DNA of 64,000 nucleotides from Pseudomonadota bacterium (lineage in GTDB: Bacteria; Pseudomonadota; Gammaproteobacteria; Xanthomonadales; Xanthomonadaceae), in contig JAFECB010000017.1 of the NCBI GenBank assembly GCA_018242365.1, positions 434,001 through 498,000 of the forward strand, written 5' to 3'. The notes below the pieces were generated by a model. That model was not told where the DNA came from, searched no databases, and saw only the letters and a list, made by a program, of their open reading frames with translations. A program made the translations under genes and the position numbers. Of the stretch, positions 1 to 9,888 are shown in pieces (positions within the stretch are counted from its first letter, which is position 1; every line of letters starts with the position of its first letter).

Positions 1-239
1 CCGGCGCGCTGCTGCTCGACGTGCCCACGGCCAAGCTGGCGGAAGTGATCGTGGTGGCCATGGTCACCGTGCTGTTCTCGGTCGCCGGCGATCTGTTCGA
101 GAGCCTGCTCAAGCGCCACGCCGGGGTGAAGGATTCCGGCACCCTGATCCCCGGGCATGGCGGCATCCTCGATCGGGTCGATAGCCTGCTCGCGGCGCTG
201 CCGGTGTTCGCGGTCGGCAAGGCCTGGCTCGGGTTCTGA
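1..239 (+). CDS. cdsA: Phosphatidate cytidylyltransferase, C-terminal part (5' end outside window)
   Basis: CdsA makes CDP-diacylglycerol from phosphatidate and CTP in the inner membrane, the precursor of all phospholipids. Only the last 79 codons are present; the reading frame begins at base 3. The family signature is complete: S-L-L-K-R, then V-K-D-S-G, P-G-H-G-G, and D-R-V-D, with the metal-binding Asp in the last block. A hydrophobic stretch ([15 protein letters not shown]) precedes it. The stop codon overlaps the dxr start (TGATG), so the two are probably translationally coupled. Identification is firm; the gene is cut by the window edge, not broken. Confidence 0.93.
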   Translation, partial: GALLLDVPTAKLAEVIVVAMVTVLFSVAGDLFESLLKRHAGVKDSGTLIPGHGGILDRVDSLLAALPVFAVGKAWLGF

Positions 240-1411
240 TGATGCGCAAGGTTGCCATCCTCGGTGCCACCGGCTCGATCGGCGCGTCGGCGCTGGATGT
301 GATCGCTCGTCATCCCGAAGCAATGCGGGCCAGCGTGCTGGTCGCCGGGACACGGGTGGAGGAATTGCTGGTGCTGTGCCGCGTGCATGCGCCCGATCAC
401 GCGGTGATCGCCGATTCCCGCCATTTTGAAAGTTTGCGTGACGGCCTGCGGGCGGCAGGCCTTGCGACCGAAGCACACGCCGGCGACGCCGCCATCGACG
501 CCCTTGCGGCAAGTGATGCCTGCGACACGGTGATAGCCGCGATCGTTGGCGCTGCCGGCCTGTCATCGACGATGGCAGCTGCTCGCGCCGGTAAACGCCT
601 GCTGCTGGCCAACAAGGAATCCCTGGTCCTCGCCGGCGAGCTGCTGATGCGCGAAGCGCACGCGGCCGGCGCTGAGATCGTGCCTATCGACAGCGAGCAC
701 AACGCCGTGTTCCAGTGCCTGGGCGGCAGCATGTCGACACCGGCGCGGATCACCCTGACCGCTTCGGGCGGGCCGTTCCGGGGCTGGACACGTGACGCAC
801 TCGCCGAGGTCACTCCGACGCAAGCCGTGGCCCACCCGAAATGGTCGATGGGGCCGAAGATCTCGGTGGATTCGGCCACGTTGATGAACAAGGGCCTCGA
901 AGTCATCGAAGCCCACCACTTGTTCCGGATCCCGGGCGAGGCCATCCGCGTGCTGGTGCACCCGCAGTCATTGGTCCACGCGATGGTGGATTTCGCCGAC
1001 GGCAGCACGCTGGCGCAGCTTGGCTTGCCCGATATGCGCACCGCGCTGGCAGTGGGGCTGGGCTGGCCACAGCGGATCGCATCCGGCGTGTCGGCGCTCG
1101 ACCTGCTCAGCCAGGGCGGGCGGCTGGACTTCGAAGCACCCGACCTCGACGCGTTCCCCTGCCTGCGGCTGGCAACAACGGCGCTGGCAGCCGGCGGCAC
1201 GGCCCCGGCGGTGCTCAACGCCGCCAATGAGGAAGCCGTTTCAGCCTTCCTTCAGGGCAAGATCGGTTTTCTGGACATCCCCGACACGGTTTCCGCAAGC
1301 TTGGACGCACTGCCCGCTCGCCCTTCCGACACCCTGGAATCGCTGCTCGACGCGGATCGCATGGCGCGCGAGGCGGCGCGCCAGCGCATCGCAACCCGGA
1401 GCCGCGCATGA
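239..1411 (+). CDS. dxr: 1-deoxy-D-xylulose 5-phosphate reductoisomerase
   Basis: Dxr converts DXP to 2-C-methyl-erythritol 4-phosphate with NADPH, the first committed step of the MEP isoprenoid pathway; ispG at 44289 belongs to the same pathway. The protein has 390 residues, normal for the family. It opens with the NADPH fold ([13 protein letters not shown]), has [12 protein letters not shown] and the metal site region [13 protein letters not shown], and the catalytic flap region around GPFRGW and [14 protein letters not shown]. Start: two adjacent ATGs (239 and 242); 242 gives the shorter MRKVAILG start usual in homologues. It overlaps cdsA at its start and rseP by 4 nt at its end. Confidence 0.97.
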   Translation: MMRKVAILGATGSIGASALDVIARHPEAMRASVLVAGTRVEELLVLCRVHAPDHAVIADSRHFESLRDGLRAAGLATEAHAGDAAIDALAASDACDTVIAAIVGAAGLSSTMAAARAGKRLLLANKESLVLAGELLMREAHAAGAEIVPIDSEHNAVFQCLGGSMSTPARITLTASGGPFRGWTRDALAEVTPTQAVAHPKWSMGPKISVDSATLMNKGLEVIEAHHLFRIPGEAIRVLVHPQSLVHAMVDFADGSTLAQLGLPDMRTALAVGLGWPQRIASGVSALDLLSQGGRLDFEAPDLDAFPCLRLATTALAAGGTAPAVLNAANEEAVSAFLQGKIGFLDIPDTVSASLDALPARPSDTLESLLDADRMAREAARQRIATRSRA

Positions 1412-2766
1412 GCGAATTCCTCGGCTCGGTCTGGTGGTTGCTGGTGGCGCTGGGTGTGCTGGTGACCTTTCACGAATACGGCCACTTCTGGGTGGCCCGC
1501 CGCTGCGGGGTGAAGGTCCTGCGCTTCTCGGTCGGCTTCGGCAAGCCGCTGTGGTCGCGCCGCGGACGCGACGGCACCGAATACGTGATCGCCGCGATCC
1601 CGCTGGGCGGCTATGTGCGCATGCTCGACGAAAACGAGGGTGATGTCGCCACCGCGGACCTGCCACGGGCATTCAACCGCAAACCGGTTTGGCAACGCAT
1701 CGCCATTGCCGCCGCCGGCCCGCTGGCCAACCTGCTGCTGGCCTTCGCGCTGTTGTGGGCGATGTTGATCGTCGGTCGTCCGGATTACGCGCCGGTGGTC
1801 GGGCACGTCGAGGGCATCGCCGCGCAAGCCGGCCTGCATGCGGGCGACAAGATCATGGCGGTCGGTGACCGGCAGACGCCTACCTGGAGCGAGCTGGGCA
1901 TCGCGCTGTCGATCGCGGCGATCGACCGCAAGCCGGTCACGTTGAACGTGCGCCAGGCTGACGGCAGCGAAACCACGCACGTTCTGGCCCTGCAGGACCT
2001 GCCGGCCAAGGGTGATGATGCGATGGCGCTGTACGCCATCGGCCTGATTCCGCGCCATCTGCTGATCCCTGCCGTCGTCGGCAGCATTCGACAAGGCAGC
2101 CCGGCCTGGGGCGTGCTGGCCGAGGGCGATCGCATCACCGCGATCGATGGCACGCCGGTGGCGAGCTACGAGGACATCTCGCCGCTAGTGGAGCAGTTGG
2201 GCCAGCGCGGCGGCAAGGCGATGATCGAGGTCGAACGCGACGGCGAACGGCTGGCACTGGAGCTCGCACCGAAGCGCATCACTGATGAGACCGGCAAGAC
2301 GCGCTGGATCCTCGGCATCACCAGCGCCCCCGCAACCGAAGCCCCGCACGATGCCGTGCTGCGGCTCGGCCCGATGGCCGCGATCCCCGCTGCGGCCCAT
2401 GAAACCTGGTTCCAGGGCGTGCAGATCGTGGAGATGATCGGCCGCGCCATCCGCGGTCAGGTGGCGGTGCAGCAGACCGTGTCCGGGCCGATTACCATCG
2501 CCCGCGCAGCCAATGATTTCGCCGCCCGCGGCCCGGCCTGGTTCCTCGAATTCCTCGCCCTGCTCTCGGTCAGCCTCGGCCTGCTCAACCTGCTGCCGAT
2601 CCCGGTCTTGGACGGGGGGCACCTGCTGTATTACCTTATCGAGCTTGCCGCGGGCCGCCCACTGGGCGAACGTGCCCAGGCCATGGGCCAGTACATCGGT
2701 CTTGCGCTGATCGCAGGACTGATGGGGCTGGCCTTCTATAATGACATCCTGAACATGATGTCGTGA
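1408..2766 (+). CDS. rseP: Site-2 protease RseP, inner-membrane zinc metalloprotease
   Basis: RseP (M50B family) carries out the second, intramembrane cut of the anti-sigma factor RseA and clears signal-peptide remnants. The 452-residue protein has the zinc motif H22-E-Y-G-H26 in the first membrane segment and the third-ligand motif LDGGH near residue 400 in a later one. Two PDZ domains lie between (around residues 115-200 and 210-290), each with a recognisable carboxylate-binding loop region. It overlaps dxr by 4 nt (ATGA) and is followed 70 nt later by bamA, whose product works in the same envelope pathway. Confidence 0.97.
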   Translation: MSEFLGSVWWLLVALGVLVTFHEYGHFWVARRCGVKVLRFSVGFGKPLWSRRGRDGTEYVIAAIPLGGYVRMLDENEGDVATADLPRAFNRKPVWQRIAIAAAGPLANLLLAFALLWAMLIVGRPDYAPVVGHVEGIAAQAGLHAGDKIMAVGDRQTPTWSELGIALSIAAIDRKPVTLNVRQADGSETTHVLALQDLPAKGDDAMALYAIGLIPRHLLIPAVVGSIRQGSPAWGVLAEGDRITAIDGTPVASYEDISPLVEQLGQRGGKAMIEVERDGERLALELAPKRITDETGKTRWILGITSAPATEAPHDAVLRLGPMAAIPAAAHETWFQGVQIVEMIGRAIRGQVAVQQTVSGPITIARAANDFAARGPAWFLEFLALLSVSLGLLNLLPIPVLDGGHLLYYLIELAAGRPLGERAQAMGQYIGLALIAGLMGLAFYNDILNMMS

Positions 2767-2836
2767 TCCATTCCCCCGATGCCGCGCACCGCGCGGAATC
2801 TCCGAACAAAGCGGCACCACAGACAGGACGTTTCGA

Positions 2837-5365
2837 ATGACCCGAGCCCCCTCCCGCCGTTTCCTGGCCATTGCGCTGGCCTCGGCGTTGTCGCTTCCTG
2901 CCTGGGCACAGTCGGCACCTCCTGCTCCCGCAACGCCCGCGGCACCGACGCCGCCGGCACCTGCCGCATCGTTCACGCCATTCACGGTTCAGGACATCCG
3001 CATCGACGGCCTGCAGCGGATCGGCGCGGGCACGGTGTTCACCTACCTGCCGATCGAGCGCGGCGATACCCTCGACCAGGGCAAGGCCGCCGAAGCACTG
3101 CGCGCGCTGTACAAGACCGGCTTCTTCGAGGACGTGCGTCTTGATCGACAGGGCAACATCCTTGTGATCACGGTGGCCGAGCGTCCGGCAATCAACAAGC
3201 TGACCCTGGTCGGCAACAAGGACATCAAGACCGAGGACCTGCTCAAGGGCCTGAAGGAAATCGGTCTTTCGGAAGGCGAGACCTTCAACCTGCTCAACCT
3301 CGACCGTCTGACCCAGGAACTCAACCGTCAGTACAACAACCGCGGCAAGTACAACGTCGAGATCACGCCCTCGGTCGAGCGCCTGGATCGCAACCGCATC
3401 AACCTGACCATCACGATCAAGGAAGGCAAGGCGGCACGCATCCGCCACATCAACCTGATCGGCAACGATACCTTTCCGCAGAAAGACATCACCCACGATT
3501 GGGAATCGCACACCACCAATTGGCTGAGCTGGTACCGGCAGGATGACCAGTACTCGCGCGAGAAACTGTCCGGCGATATCGAAAAACTCACCTCCTGGTA
3601 CCTGGATCGCGGCTATATCGATTTCAGCCTCGACTCCACCCAGGTCGCGATCAGTGGCGACCGCCGCGACATGTTCATCACCGCCGGCATGTCCGAGGGC
3701 GAAGTCTTCAACTTCGGCGACATCACCGTCTCCGGCGACACCATTCTTCCCAAGGAAGAAATCCAGACCATGGTGTCGTTCATCAAGCCCGGCGGGACGT
3801 TCTCGCGTGCGATGCTGGATTTCGCCACATCCGCCATCCGCTTGCGCTTGGCAAACATCGGCTATGCCTTCGCCCAGATCAACCCGGTACCGCGCATCGA
3901 TCGTGACAAGCGCACGGTCGCCATCGACTTCCAGATCCAGCCCGGACCACGCGTGCGGGTTCGTCGGATCGTGTTCAAGGGCAACACCCGCACGGCGGAT
4001 CCGGTGCTGCGCCGCGAGATGCGCCAGTTCGAAGGCACCTGGTACTCGCAGGCGGCGATCGATCGCGGCAAGGTACGTCTGGATCGGCTGGGCTATTTCG
4101 AGGAAGTCAACGTCGACAAGGCGGTGGTTCCAGGAACCAACGATCAGGTCGATGTGACCTATACCGTCAAGGAAACCAACTCCGGCAGCGTCTCGGCCGG
4201 CCTTGGTTACTCGCAGTTGACCGGCATCAACTTGTCCTTGCAGTTGTCGGAAAACAATTTCCTCGGCACCGGCAATCGCCTGTCGATCGCACTGGACCGC
4301 AGCACCTACCAGCGGCGTTACGAGTTCTCGTTCATGAACCCGTATTTCACCGACAGCGGCTTGTCGCTGGGTTACAACGTCTGGTGGCGCGAGTTCGACT
4401 ACTCCAGCTTCAACGTGGCCTCCTACTCGTCCAACAGCGGCGCGTTCCAGGTCCTGCTCGGAATTCCCCTGAGCGAAAGCAACTCGATCTCGCTGATGGC
4501 GGGCGTCGACTCCAACCAGATCAATGCGTTCGCAGGTTCGACCCCTGATCCGCTGATGGATTATCTGTATGCCGTGGGTGATCGCACCTTCCGATCATTC
4601 CGCATCCAGGGCGCGTGGGCGCGCGACACCCGCAACAACTATCTGATGCCGACCATCGGCAGCACGCACAATCTGAGCGCGCAAATCGTGCTGCCGGGTT
4701 CGACGATCAGCTACTACAAGCTGCAGTACGATTTCACCCGCTATTGGCCGTTGAATCCGAGCATCGTGTTGAAGACAGCGACGACCTTGGGCTTCGGCGA
4801 CTCCTACGGCAAGGACTACGCACGCAACGTCTGCTACACACTGCCGACACCGCCCACGCCGCCTACCACCACCAACCCGAATCCACCGCCGCCACCGCCT
4901 CCGCCGCCGCCGAGCAATCCCTGCTTGCCGACATCACCGGACTTCAAGCGCGTGGCCGTCGCGACAGGCCTGCCGTTCTTCGAGAACTTCTACGCCGGCG
5001 GCATCAACTCCACAGGCCGGGTCCGTGGCTTCGTGGACAATACACTCGGACCGTATTTCGGTACGGCCACCGGGTACCACCAGCCGCTGGGTGGCTCCTT
5101 CCTCGTTGCCGGATCGATCGAAGCCATCTTCCCGAAGCTGATCGACAGCCCCGCGGCACGCGTATCCGCCTTCCTCGATTTCGGCAATGTGTACAACGGC
5201 TGGAAGAACTTCCACGCCAACGAATTGCGCGCATCGGTCGGTGTCGCCCTGCTGTGGCGCTCGCCGATGGGCCCGCTGTCGATCAGCTACGCGATTCCCG
5301 TGCACAGATTGCCAGGCGATCAGGTTGAGCGCCTGCAGTTCACCATCACCGGCGGCCAGCTCTGA
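2837..5365 (+). CDS. bamA: Outer membrane protein assembly factor BamA with Cys-bracketed polyproline loop
   Basis: BamA is the core of the BAM complex that folds and inserts outer-membrane beta-barrels. The 842-residue precursor starts with a signal peptide ending near A-W-A-Q-S. Five POTRA repeats span about residues 45-440, followed by a C-terminal barrel. The conserved loop-6 motif V-R-G-F is present (in STGRVRGFVDN). The unusual part is residues 666-696: Cys666, then a Pro/Thr/Asn stretch including ten consecutive prolines, then Cys696, in what should be an extracellular loop just before loop 6. E. coli BamA has no such run. The start is preceded by an AGGA motif. It is followed by lpxD after 13 nt. 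Confidence 0.97.
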   Translation: MTRAPSRRFLAIALASALSLPAWAQSAPPAPATPAAPTPPAPAASFTPFTVQDIRIDGLQRIGAGTVFTYLPIERGDTLDQGKAAEALRALYKTGFFEDVRLDRQGNILVITVAERPAINKLTLVGNKDIKTEDLLKGLKEIGLSEGETFNLLNLDRLTQELNRQYNNRGKYNVEITPSVERLDRNRINLTITIKEGKAARIRHINLIGNDTFPQKDITHDWESHTTNWLSWYRQDDQYSREKLSGDIEKLTSWYLDRGYIDFSLDSTQVAISGDRRDMFITAGMSEGEVFNFGDITVSGDTILPKEEIQTMVSFIKPGGTFSRAMLDFATSAIRLRLANIGYAFAQINPVPRIDRDKRTVAIDFQIQPGPRVRVRRIVFKGNTRTADPVLRREMRQFEGTWYSQAAIDRGKVRLDRLGYFEEVNVDKAVVPGTNDQVDVTYTVKETNSGSVSAGLGYSQLTGINLSLQLSENNFLGTGNRLSIALDRSTYQRRYEFSFMNPYFTDSGLSLGYNVWWREFDYSSFNVASYSSNSGAFQVLLGIPLSESNSISLMAGVDSNQINAFAGSTPDPLMDYLYAVGDRTFRSFRIQGAWARDTRNNYLMPTIGSTHNLSAQIVLPGSTISYYKLQYDFTRYWPLNPSIVLKTATTLGFGDSYGKDYARNVCYTLPTPPTPPTTTNPNPPPPPPPPPPSNPCLPTSPDFKRVAVATGLPFFENFYAGGINSTGRVRGFVDNTLGPYFGTATGYHQPLGGSFLVAGSIEAIFPKLIDSPAARVSAFLDFGNVYNGWKNFHANELRASVGVALLWRSPMGPLSISYAIPVHRLPGDQVERLQFTITGGQL

Positions 5366-5378
5366 TCGGCATGCTGCG

Positions 5379-6398
5379 ATGATGCCGCAGTCCTTGCACG
5401 CGTCCGACCTCGCCGATCGCCTTGGCCTGGTGCTGCGGGGCGAGGATCGGAGCGTCACTGGCGTCGGCACGCTGGCGTCGGCGACGTCATCCCAGTTGAG
5501 CTTTCTCGCCAACCCGCGCTACCGCGCTCAGCTCGATGCAACGTGCGCGGGCGTGGTCGTGTTGCGTGCGCAGGACGCCGAGGGGCATACCGGCAGCGTG
5601 CTGCTTGCCGACGATCCGTACGTGGCTTTTGCAAGGATCGCAGCACTGTTTGATCGGCCGCAGGACACCGCCGCCGGCATCCATCCAACTGCGGCAATCG
5701 ATCCCTCTGCAGTCGTTGACCCCTCGGCATCCATTGGCCCGCACGCCAGCATCGGCGCACGCAGCCGCGTTGCAGCCAAGGCCCATGTCGGCCCCGGCTG
5801 CGTGATCGGTGCCGATTGTGTCATCGGTGAAAGCTGCACGCTGGTGGCGCGGGTCACCCTGGTCACGCGGGTCAGGCTGGGCCAGCGCGTACTGATCCAT
5901 CCCGGTGCCGTGCTCGGTGCCGACGGCTTCGGCCTCGCCATGGATGGGGGCCGCTGGATCAAGGTGCCGCAGCTGGGCGGCGTGGTGATCGGCAATGATT
6001 GCGAGATCGGCGCCAACACCACCATTGATCGCGGCGCGCTGGAAGACACCGTGCTGGAAGACGACGTTCGCCTCGACAACCAGATCCAGATCGGCCACAA
6101 CGTCCACATCGGCGCGCATACCGCGATGGCGGGATGTTCCGCGGCGGCCGGCAGTGCCCGGATCGGCAAGCGTTGCCTGATCGGCGGCGGTGCCGGCATC
6201 CTCGGCCACCTCGAACTGTGTGATGGCGTGGTCATTACCGCCATGACCCTGGTGACCCACTCGATCAAGACTCCCGGCGAATATTCGTCCGGGACACCCC
6301 TGATGGACAACCGCAGTTGGCGCAAGAATGCCGCGCGGTTCCGACAACTCGACCGCATCGCCCGCCGGCTGGCGAGCGATGCCAAGGACCACGAATGA
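5379..6398 (+). CDS. lpxD: UDP-3-O-(3-hydroxyacyl)glucosamine N-acyltransferase
   Basis: LpxD adds the second 3-hydroxyacyl chain, from acyl-ACP, to UDP-3-O-acyl-glucosamine in lipid A synthesis. From the ATG at 5379 it has 339 residues, the usual size (a second ATG follows at 5382). The N-terminal uridine-binding domain (about 1-105) precedes left-handed beta-helix hexapeptide repeats. The catalytic His lies in QIGHNVHIG, and the GALED and DGFGLA blocks match the family. The open frame extends further upstream into bamA, but that part has no LpxD similarity. The stop overlaps the fabZ start by 4 nt. Confidence 0.96.
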   Translation: MMPQSLHASDLADRLGLVLRGEDRSVTGVGTLASATSSQLSFLANPRYRAQLDATCAGVVVLRAQDAEGHTGSVLLADDPYVAFARIAALFDRPQDTAAGIHPTAAIDPSAVVDPSASIGPHASIGARSRVAAKAHVGPGCVIGADCVIGESCTLVARVTLVTRVRLGQRVLIHPGAVLGADGFGLAMDGGRWIKVPQLGGVVIGNDCEIGANTTIDRGALEDTVLEDDVRLDNQIQIGHNVHIGAHTAMAGCSAAAGSARIGKRCLIGGGAGILGHLELCDGVVITAMTLVTHSIKTPGEYSSGTPLMDNRSWRKNAARFRQLDRIARRLASDAKDHE

Positions 6399-6859
6399 GC
6401 ACGATTCCCGATCTGTCGCTTCCGCTTGGCACCGCCGCCATCGAATACCTGCTGCCGCACCGTTATCCCTTCCTGCTGGTGGACCGCGTGGTCGAGCTGG
6501 AGCCGGAGAAGCGCGTGCTGGCCTACAAGAACGTCAGCTGCAACGAGCCCTTCTTTCAGGGCCATTTCCCCGGCAAGCCGGTGATGCCTGGCGTGCTGGT
6601 GATCGAGGCGCTGGCCCAGGCCGGTGGTCTGCTCTCGCAACTGTCGCGCAATCCCTCCGATCCGCTGACCGAGACCTTCTATCTGGTCAAGGTGGACAAT
6701 GCCAAGTTCAGCCGGATGGTGGTGCCAGGCGACAAGCTGGAGTTGGACGTCGAGCTCAAGCGCCGCATCCGCAACATGGCCCAGTACGTGGGTATCGCCC
6801 GCGTGGATGGCCAGCAAGTGGCCTGCGCGGAAATCCTGTGCGCCGCGGCGCGCGGATAA
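6395..6859 (+). CDS. fabZ: 3-hydroxyacyl-[ACP] dehydratase FabZ
   Basis: FabZ dehydrates beta-hydroxyacyl-ACPs in fatty-acid elongation and competes with LpxD/LpxA for 3-hydroxyacyl-ACP, which explains its place between them. It has 154 residues and a single hot-dog fold. The family motif [10 protein letters not shown] and the catalytic His and Glu in [19 protein letters not shown] are intact. The start is fixed by an ATGA overlap with lpxD; the longer upstream frame is an antisense-free readthrough of lpxD sequence and is not FabZ-like. lpxA begins 13 nt downstream. Confidence 0.97.
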   Translation: MSTIPDLSLPLGTAAIEYLLPHRYPFLLVDRVVELEPEKRVLAYKNVSCNEPFFQGHFPGKPVMPGVLVIEALAQAGGLLSQLSRNPSDPLTETFYLVKVDNAKFSRMVVPGDKLELDVELKRRIRNMAQYVGIARVDGQQVACAEILCAAARG

Positions 6860-6872
6860 GCGCGGCCTGCCC

Positions 6873-7664
6873 ATGACCTCGGCCAGCACCCGCATCCACC
6901 CCACCGCCGTCATCGCTGCCGATGCCAAGCTGGGCAGCGGCGTGCAGGTGGGGGCCTATGCGGTGATCGGATCGGAGGTCGAGGTCGGTGACGGCACTCG
7001 TATCGGTCCGCACTGCATCATCGAAGGGCCTACGCGGATCGGTCGCAACAACATCTTCCACGCCCACGCCGCGATCGGCGGCGAGCCGCAGGACAAGAAA
7101 TACCGTGGCGAGCGGGTCGAACTGGAGATCGGCGACGGCAATTCGATCCGCGAATTCGTCACCATCAACCGCGGCACCGGCGACGGCGGCGGCATCACCC
7201 GGCTGGGCGACCGGAACTGGATCCTCGCCTACTGCCACATCGCCCACGACTGCATCGTCGGTGATGATTGCGTGTTCTCCAACAACGCCACCCTCGCCGG
7301 GCACGTCGTCGTCGGCAATCATGTCATCCTCAGCGGCTTCACCGGCGTCCATCAGTTCTGTCGGATCGGTGACCACGCCTTCATCGGCATGGGCGCCTTC
7401 GTCAATGGCGATGTGCCGCCGTTCCTGATGATCGCGCAGGAAAAATACGCACGCCCGCGCGGGATCAATGCCGAAGGCCTGAAGCGGCGTGGCTTCGATG
7501 CGCAGCGCATCGCCGCGATCAAGCGCGCCTACCGCGCGCTGTACATGGGCGAAGCAAAGCTGGACGAAGCCAAGGTGGAATTGGTTGAAATCGCCGCGGG
7601 CAGCGACGACGTGCGCGCCTTCCTCGATTTCATCGAGGCGGGCGAGCGGCCGTTGCTGCGGTGA
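6873..7664 (+). CDS. lpxA: UDP-N-acetylglucosamine O-acyltransferase
   Basis: LpxA transfers a 3-hydroxyacyl chain from ACP to O-3 of UDP-GlcNAc, the first step of lipid A synthesis. The protein has 263 residues, nearly identical to the usual 262. It begins IHPTAVI, is built from hexapeptide repeats, and carries the catalytic His region in [12 protein letters not shown]. The C-terminal helical domain ([16 protein letters not shown]) is typical. The chosen ATG lies 13 nt after fabZ; upstream codons in this frame belong to fabZ. A family A repeat separates it from lpxB. Confidence 0.97.
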   Translation: MTSASTRIHPTAVIAADAKLGSGVQVGAYAVIGSEVEVGDGTRIGPHCIIEGPTRIGRNNIFHAHAAIGGEPQDKKYRGERVELEIGDGNSIREFVTINRGTGDGGGITRLGDRNWILAYCHIAHDCIVGDDCVFSNNATLAGHVVVGNHVILSGFTGVHQFCRIGDHAFIGMGAFVNGDVPPFLMIAQEKYARPRGINAEGLKRRGFDAQRIAAIKRAYRALYMGEAKLDEAKVELVEIAAGSDDVRAFLDFIEAGERPLLR

Positions 7665-7734
7665 ATCAGGGCATCCTCTCTCCGGATGACACGCGGAGCT
7701 AGTCCTTGATTGGCCGAAACGACCCCTTCCGTCC

Positions 7735-7804
7735 GAGCGCACCGCAGGGGCGCGATATAACGATGCTCACAGCTTGCGGTCGCGCCCCTGCGGTGCGCTC
7801 CTGC
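7735..7804. repeat. Family A REP-type inverted repeat, copy 1
   Basis: Two arms of about 21 nt (7735-7755 GAGCGCACCGCAGGGGCGCG type, and its complement at 7780-7800) flank a 24-nt spacer. It lies between lpxA and lpxB, 20 nt before the lpxB ATG, and could fold into a long hairpin in the transcript. Sequence-related copies occur at five other places in this window. Confidence 0.85.
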
Positions 7805-7824
7805 GGAGATGAGGGCAACACCGC

Positions 7825-8985
7825 ATGAAAATCGCCCTCTGCGCCGGCGAAACCTCGGGTGACCAGCTCGGTGCCGGCCTGATCGATGCCCTGCGCACGC
7901 GCTTTCCGGATGCACAATTTGCCGGCATCGGTGGCCCCGGCATGCGTGCCGCCGGCATGGACACCTGGTTTGATGCCAGCGCGCTTACGGTGATGGGCTT
8001 GGCCGAAGTGCTGGCGCATCTGCCGCGCCTGCTGCGCCTGCGCAAACAGTTTCGCCAACGCGTGCTCGACTGGAAACCCGATGTCTACATCGGCATCGAC
8101 GCACCCGACTTCAACCTCGGCGTCGAACGCTGGCTGAAGCAGCGCGGCGTGCGCACCGTGCACGATGTCAGCCCGTCGATCTGGGCGTGGCGACAGGGTC
8201 GCGCCACGAAGATCGGGCAGTGCGCCGATCGCGTGCTCTGCCTGTTTCCGATGGAACCACCGATCTATGCGCGACATGGCGTGGATGCCCGCTTCATCGG
8301 ACATCCGCTGGCCGATGCGATCCCCTTGCAGCCGGATCGCTCGGCCGCGCGCGCTGCATTGGGTGAAGCAACCGACACGCCGATCCTCGCCCTGCTGCCC
8401 GGCAGCAGGCTGGGCGAAATCCATCGCATGTTGCCGGACTTCGCCGAGGCCGCGCGACGGCTTGCCACCGATGTACCCGGCCTGCGCGTGCTGGTGCCTG
8501 CCGCGAATGTGCAGTGCCGTGCCGCCATCGACGCCATCCTTGGCGATGCGGCACCGTTCCGGATCATCGACGGACAGGCGCAGCAGAGCATGATCGCCAG
8601 CGATTGCGTGTTGCTGGCATCGGGCACCGCCGCGCTGGAAGCGATGCTGTGCAAGCGACCGATGGTGATTGGCCATCGCATTTCCGCACTGACCTACCGC
8701 ATCGTCAGACTGTTCGGCCTGCTCAAGTCCACGCATGTCAGCCTGCCCAACGTGCTGGCAGGCGAAGCCCTGGTCCCGGAATTGTTGCAGGACGCGTGCA
8801 CGCCGGAAAATCTGCACGCCGCGCTGCTGCATTGGTTTCGCGACCCGCAGGCCGTTGCCGCGTTGCAGCCGCGCTTTCTTGCCCTCCACGAGACGCTGCG
8901 TCGCGATGCTTCGCAGCGCGCCGCCGACGCGGTGGTTGAATTGCTCGGCTTCGCCCCCTCTCCCTCCGGGAGAGGGCTGGGGTGA
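7825..8985 (+). CDS. lpxB: Lipid-A-disaccharide synthase
   Basis: LpxB (GT19) condenses UDP-2,3-diacylglucosamine with lipid X at the inner membrane. It has 386 residues. It opens with [17 protein letters not shown], and has the DAPDFNLG block, [11 protein letters not shown], and the nucleotide-binding region LLPGSR plus [13 protein letters not shown]. The natural-looking C terminus stops at about VVELLG; the last 11 residues ([11 protein letters not shown]) and the TGA are encoded by a family B repeat that begins at 8954. This tail is probably an acquired extension. Only 10 nt separate it from rnhB. Confidence 0.96.
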   Translation: MKIALCAGETSGDQLGAGLIDALRTRFPDAQFAGIGGPGMRAAGMDTWFDASALTVMGLAEVLAHLPRLLRLRKQFRQRVLDWKPDVYIGIDAPDFNLGVERWLKQRGVRTVHDVSPSIWAWRQGRATKIGQCADRVLCLFPMEPPIYARHGVDARFIGHPLADAIPLQPDRSAARAALGEATDTPILALLPGSRLGEIHRMLPDFAEAARRLATDVPGLRVLVPAANVQCRAAIDAILGDAAPFRIIDGQAQQSMIASDCVLLASGTAALEAMLCKRPMVIGHRISALTYRIVRLFGLLKSTHVSLPNVLAGEALVPELLQDACTPENLHAALLHWFRDPQAVAALQPRFLALHETLRRDASQRAADAVVELLGFAPSPSGRGLG

Positions 8986-9059
8986 GGGTTCGGTGATGCC
9001 AGGACATCGCAGACCTCCTGTCCCCTCACCCCAACCCCTGTCCCTGCGGGAGAGGGGCC
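8954..9059. repeat. Family B repeat, inverted pair spanning the lpxB/rnhB junction
   Basis: One unit (8954-8990: a CTCTCCC-TCC-GGGAGAG hairpin followed by GGGGTGAGGGT) is followed, after a 30-nt core, by an inverted unit (9021-9059: CCCCTCACCCCAACCCC and a second short hairpin). The element supplies the lpxB tail and stop codon, and the start region and about 22 N-terminal residues of RnhB. A related pair lies at 26104-26260 and a single hairpin at 31686-31708. Confidence 0.85.
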
Positions 9060-9643
9060 ACGAGCCGCGCATTGCAGGTATCGATGAGGCCGGACGCGGC
9101 CCGCTGGCTGGACCGGTGGTGGTGGCCGCCGTCGTGTTCGCGCCTGGGCGCACCCCGGTGAATGGGCTGGACGATTCCAAGGTCCTGAGTGAGAAACAAC
9201 GCGAGGCCCTGTATCCGCGCATTCTCGAACGCGCCTTGGCATGGAAAATCGTGTTCGTCGAAGCCGACGAGATCGACCAACGCAACATTCTCCAAGCCAC
9301 GCTGCACGGCATGCGCGAAGCCTTGCTCGGCGTCGCCCATGTCGCCGACTGCGCACGCATCGACGGCAACAAGGTGCCGAAGGACTTGCCCTGTCCAGCC
9401 GAAGCCTGGGTGGGTGGTGATGCGCGCGACCGCAGCATCATGGCCGCCTCGATCCTCGCCAAGGTGGCGCGCGATGCGCGCATGCTGGAACTGCATGCGA
9501 AGTATCCGCAGTACGGCTTCGACCGCCACAAGGGCTACCCCAGCCCACTCCACCTCGCCGCCCTGCGCGAACACGGCCCCTGCCCGCAGCACCGCCGCAG
9601 TTTTGCACCGGTGCGCGCCGTCATCGAGGCCTCCTGTTTGTAG
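8996..9643 (+). CDS. rnhB: Ribonuclease HII
   Basis: RNase HII cleaves RNA in RNA-DNA hybrids, including single ribonucleotides misinserted by polymerases such as the neighbouring DnaE. The 215-residue protein has the signature [16 protein letters not shown] with the catalytic Asp-Glu pair, DDSKVLS, further acidic residues in ARIDGN and [16 protein letters not shown]. The only workable starts are GTG 8993 or ATG 8996, because no Met lies between there and the catalytic core. The first 25 or so residues are therefore encoded by a family B repeat, longer than the usual short lead-in. The TAG stop at 9641-9643 lies in the TGTAGGAGCG end of a family A repeat. Confidence 0.94.
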   Translation: MPGHRRPPVPSPQPLSLRERGHEPRIAGIDEAGRGPLAGPVVVAAVVFAPGRTPVNGLDDSKVLSEKQREALYPRILERALAWKIVFVEADEIDQRNILQATLHGMREALLGVAHVADCARIDGNKVPKDLPCPAEAWVGGDARDRSIMAASILAKVARDARMLELHAKYPQYGFDRHKGYPSPLHLAALREHGPCPQHRRSFAPVRAVIEASCL

Positions 9644-9794
9644 GAGCGCACCGAGGCCACAGGCCGAGGGGCGCGAATGCCCTGCCAATTCCCCGCAACA
9701 GCTTCGCGCCCCTGCGGTGCGCTCCCACAACAGCATCGATCCCCTGCGGTGCGCTCCAACAACAGCTTCGCGCCCCTGCGGTGCGCTCCAACAG
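9639..9794. repeat. Family A repeat cluster, copy 2 (one left arm, three right arms)
   Basis: A left arm of the long variant (9639-9675, with an extra GAGGCCACAGGCCGAG segment) is followed by three right arms of the CCCCTGCGGTGCGCTCC type at about 9704-9727, 9736-9757 and 9768-9793. Its first bases supply the rnhB stop codon. Together with its surroundings it fills most of the 245-nt gap between rnhB and dnaE. Confidence 0.85.
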
Positions 9795-9888
9795 GCGCTG
9801 CAGCTCCATTTTCCTGCGTTCCCGGTTGTCAAGCCTTGTCCCGATCCCGAAGCCGCCCTACCCTGCGGTTTCAACCCGCGACATCGCG

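Noticed and set aside
9639..9794. Possible CRISPR array in the rnhB-dnaE gap
   Set aside because: Repeats are few, are inverted in part, have irregular spacing, and match REP-type elements elsewhere in the window; no cas genes are near.
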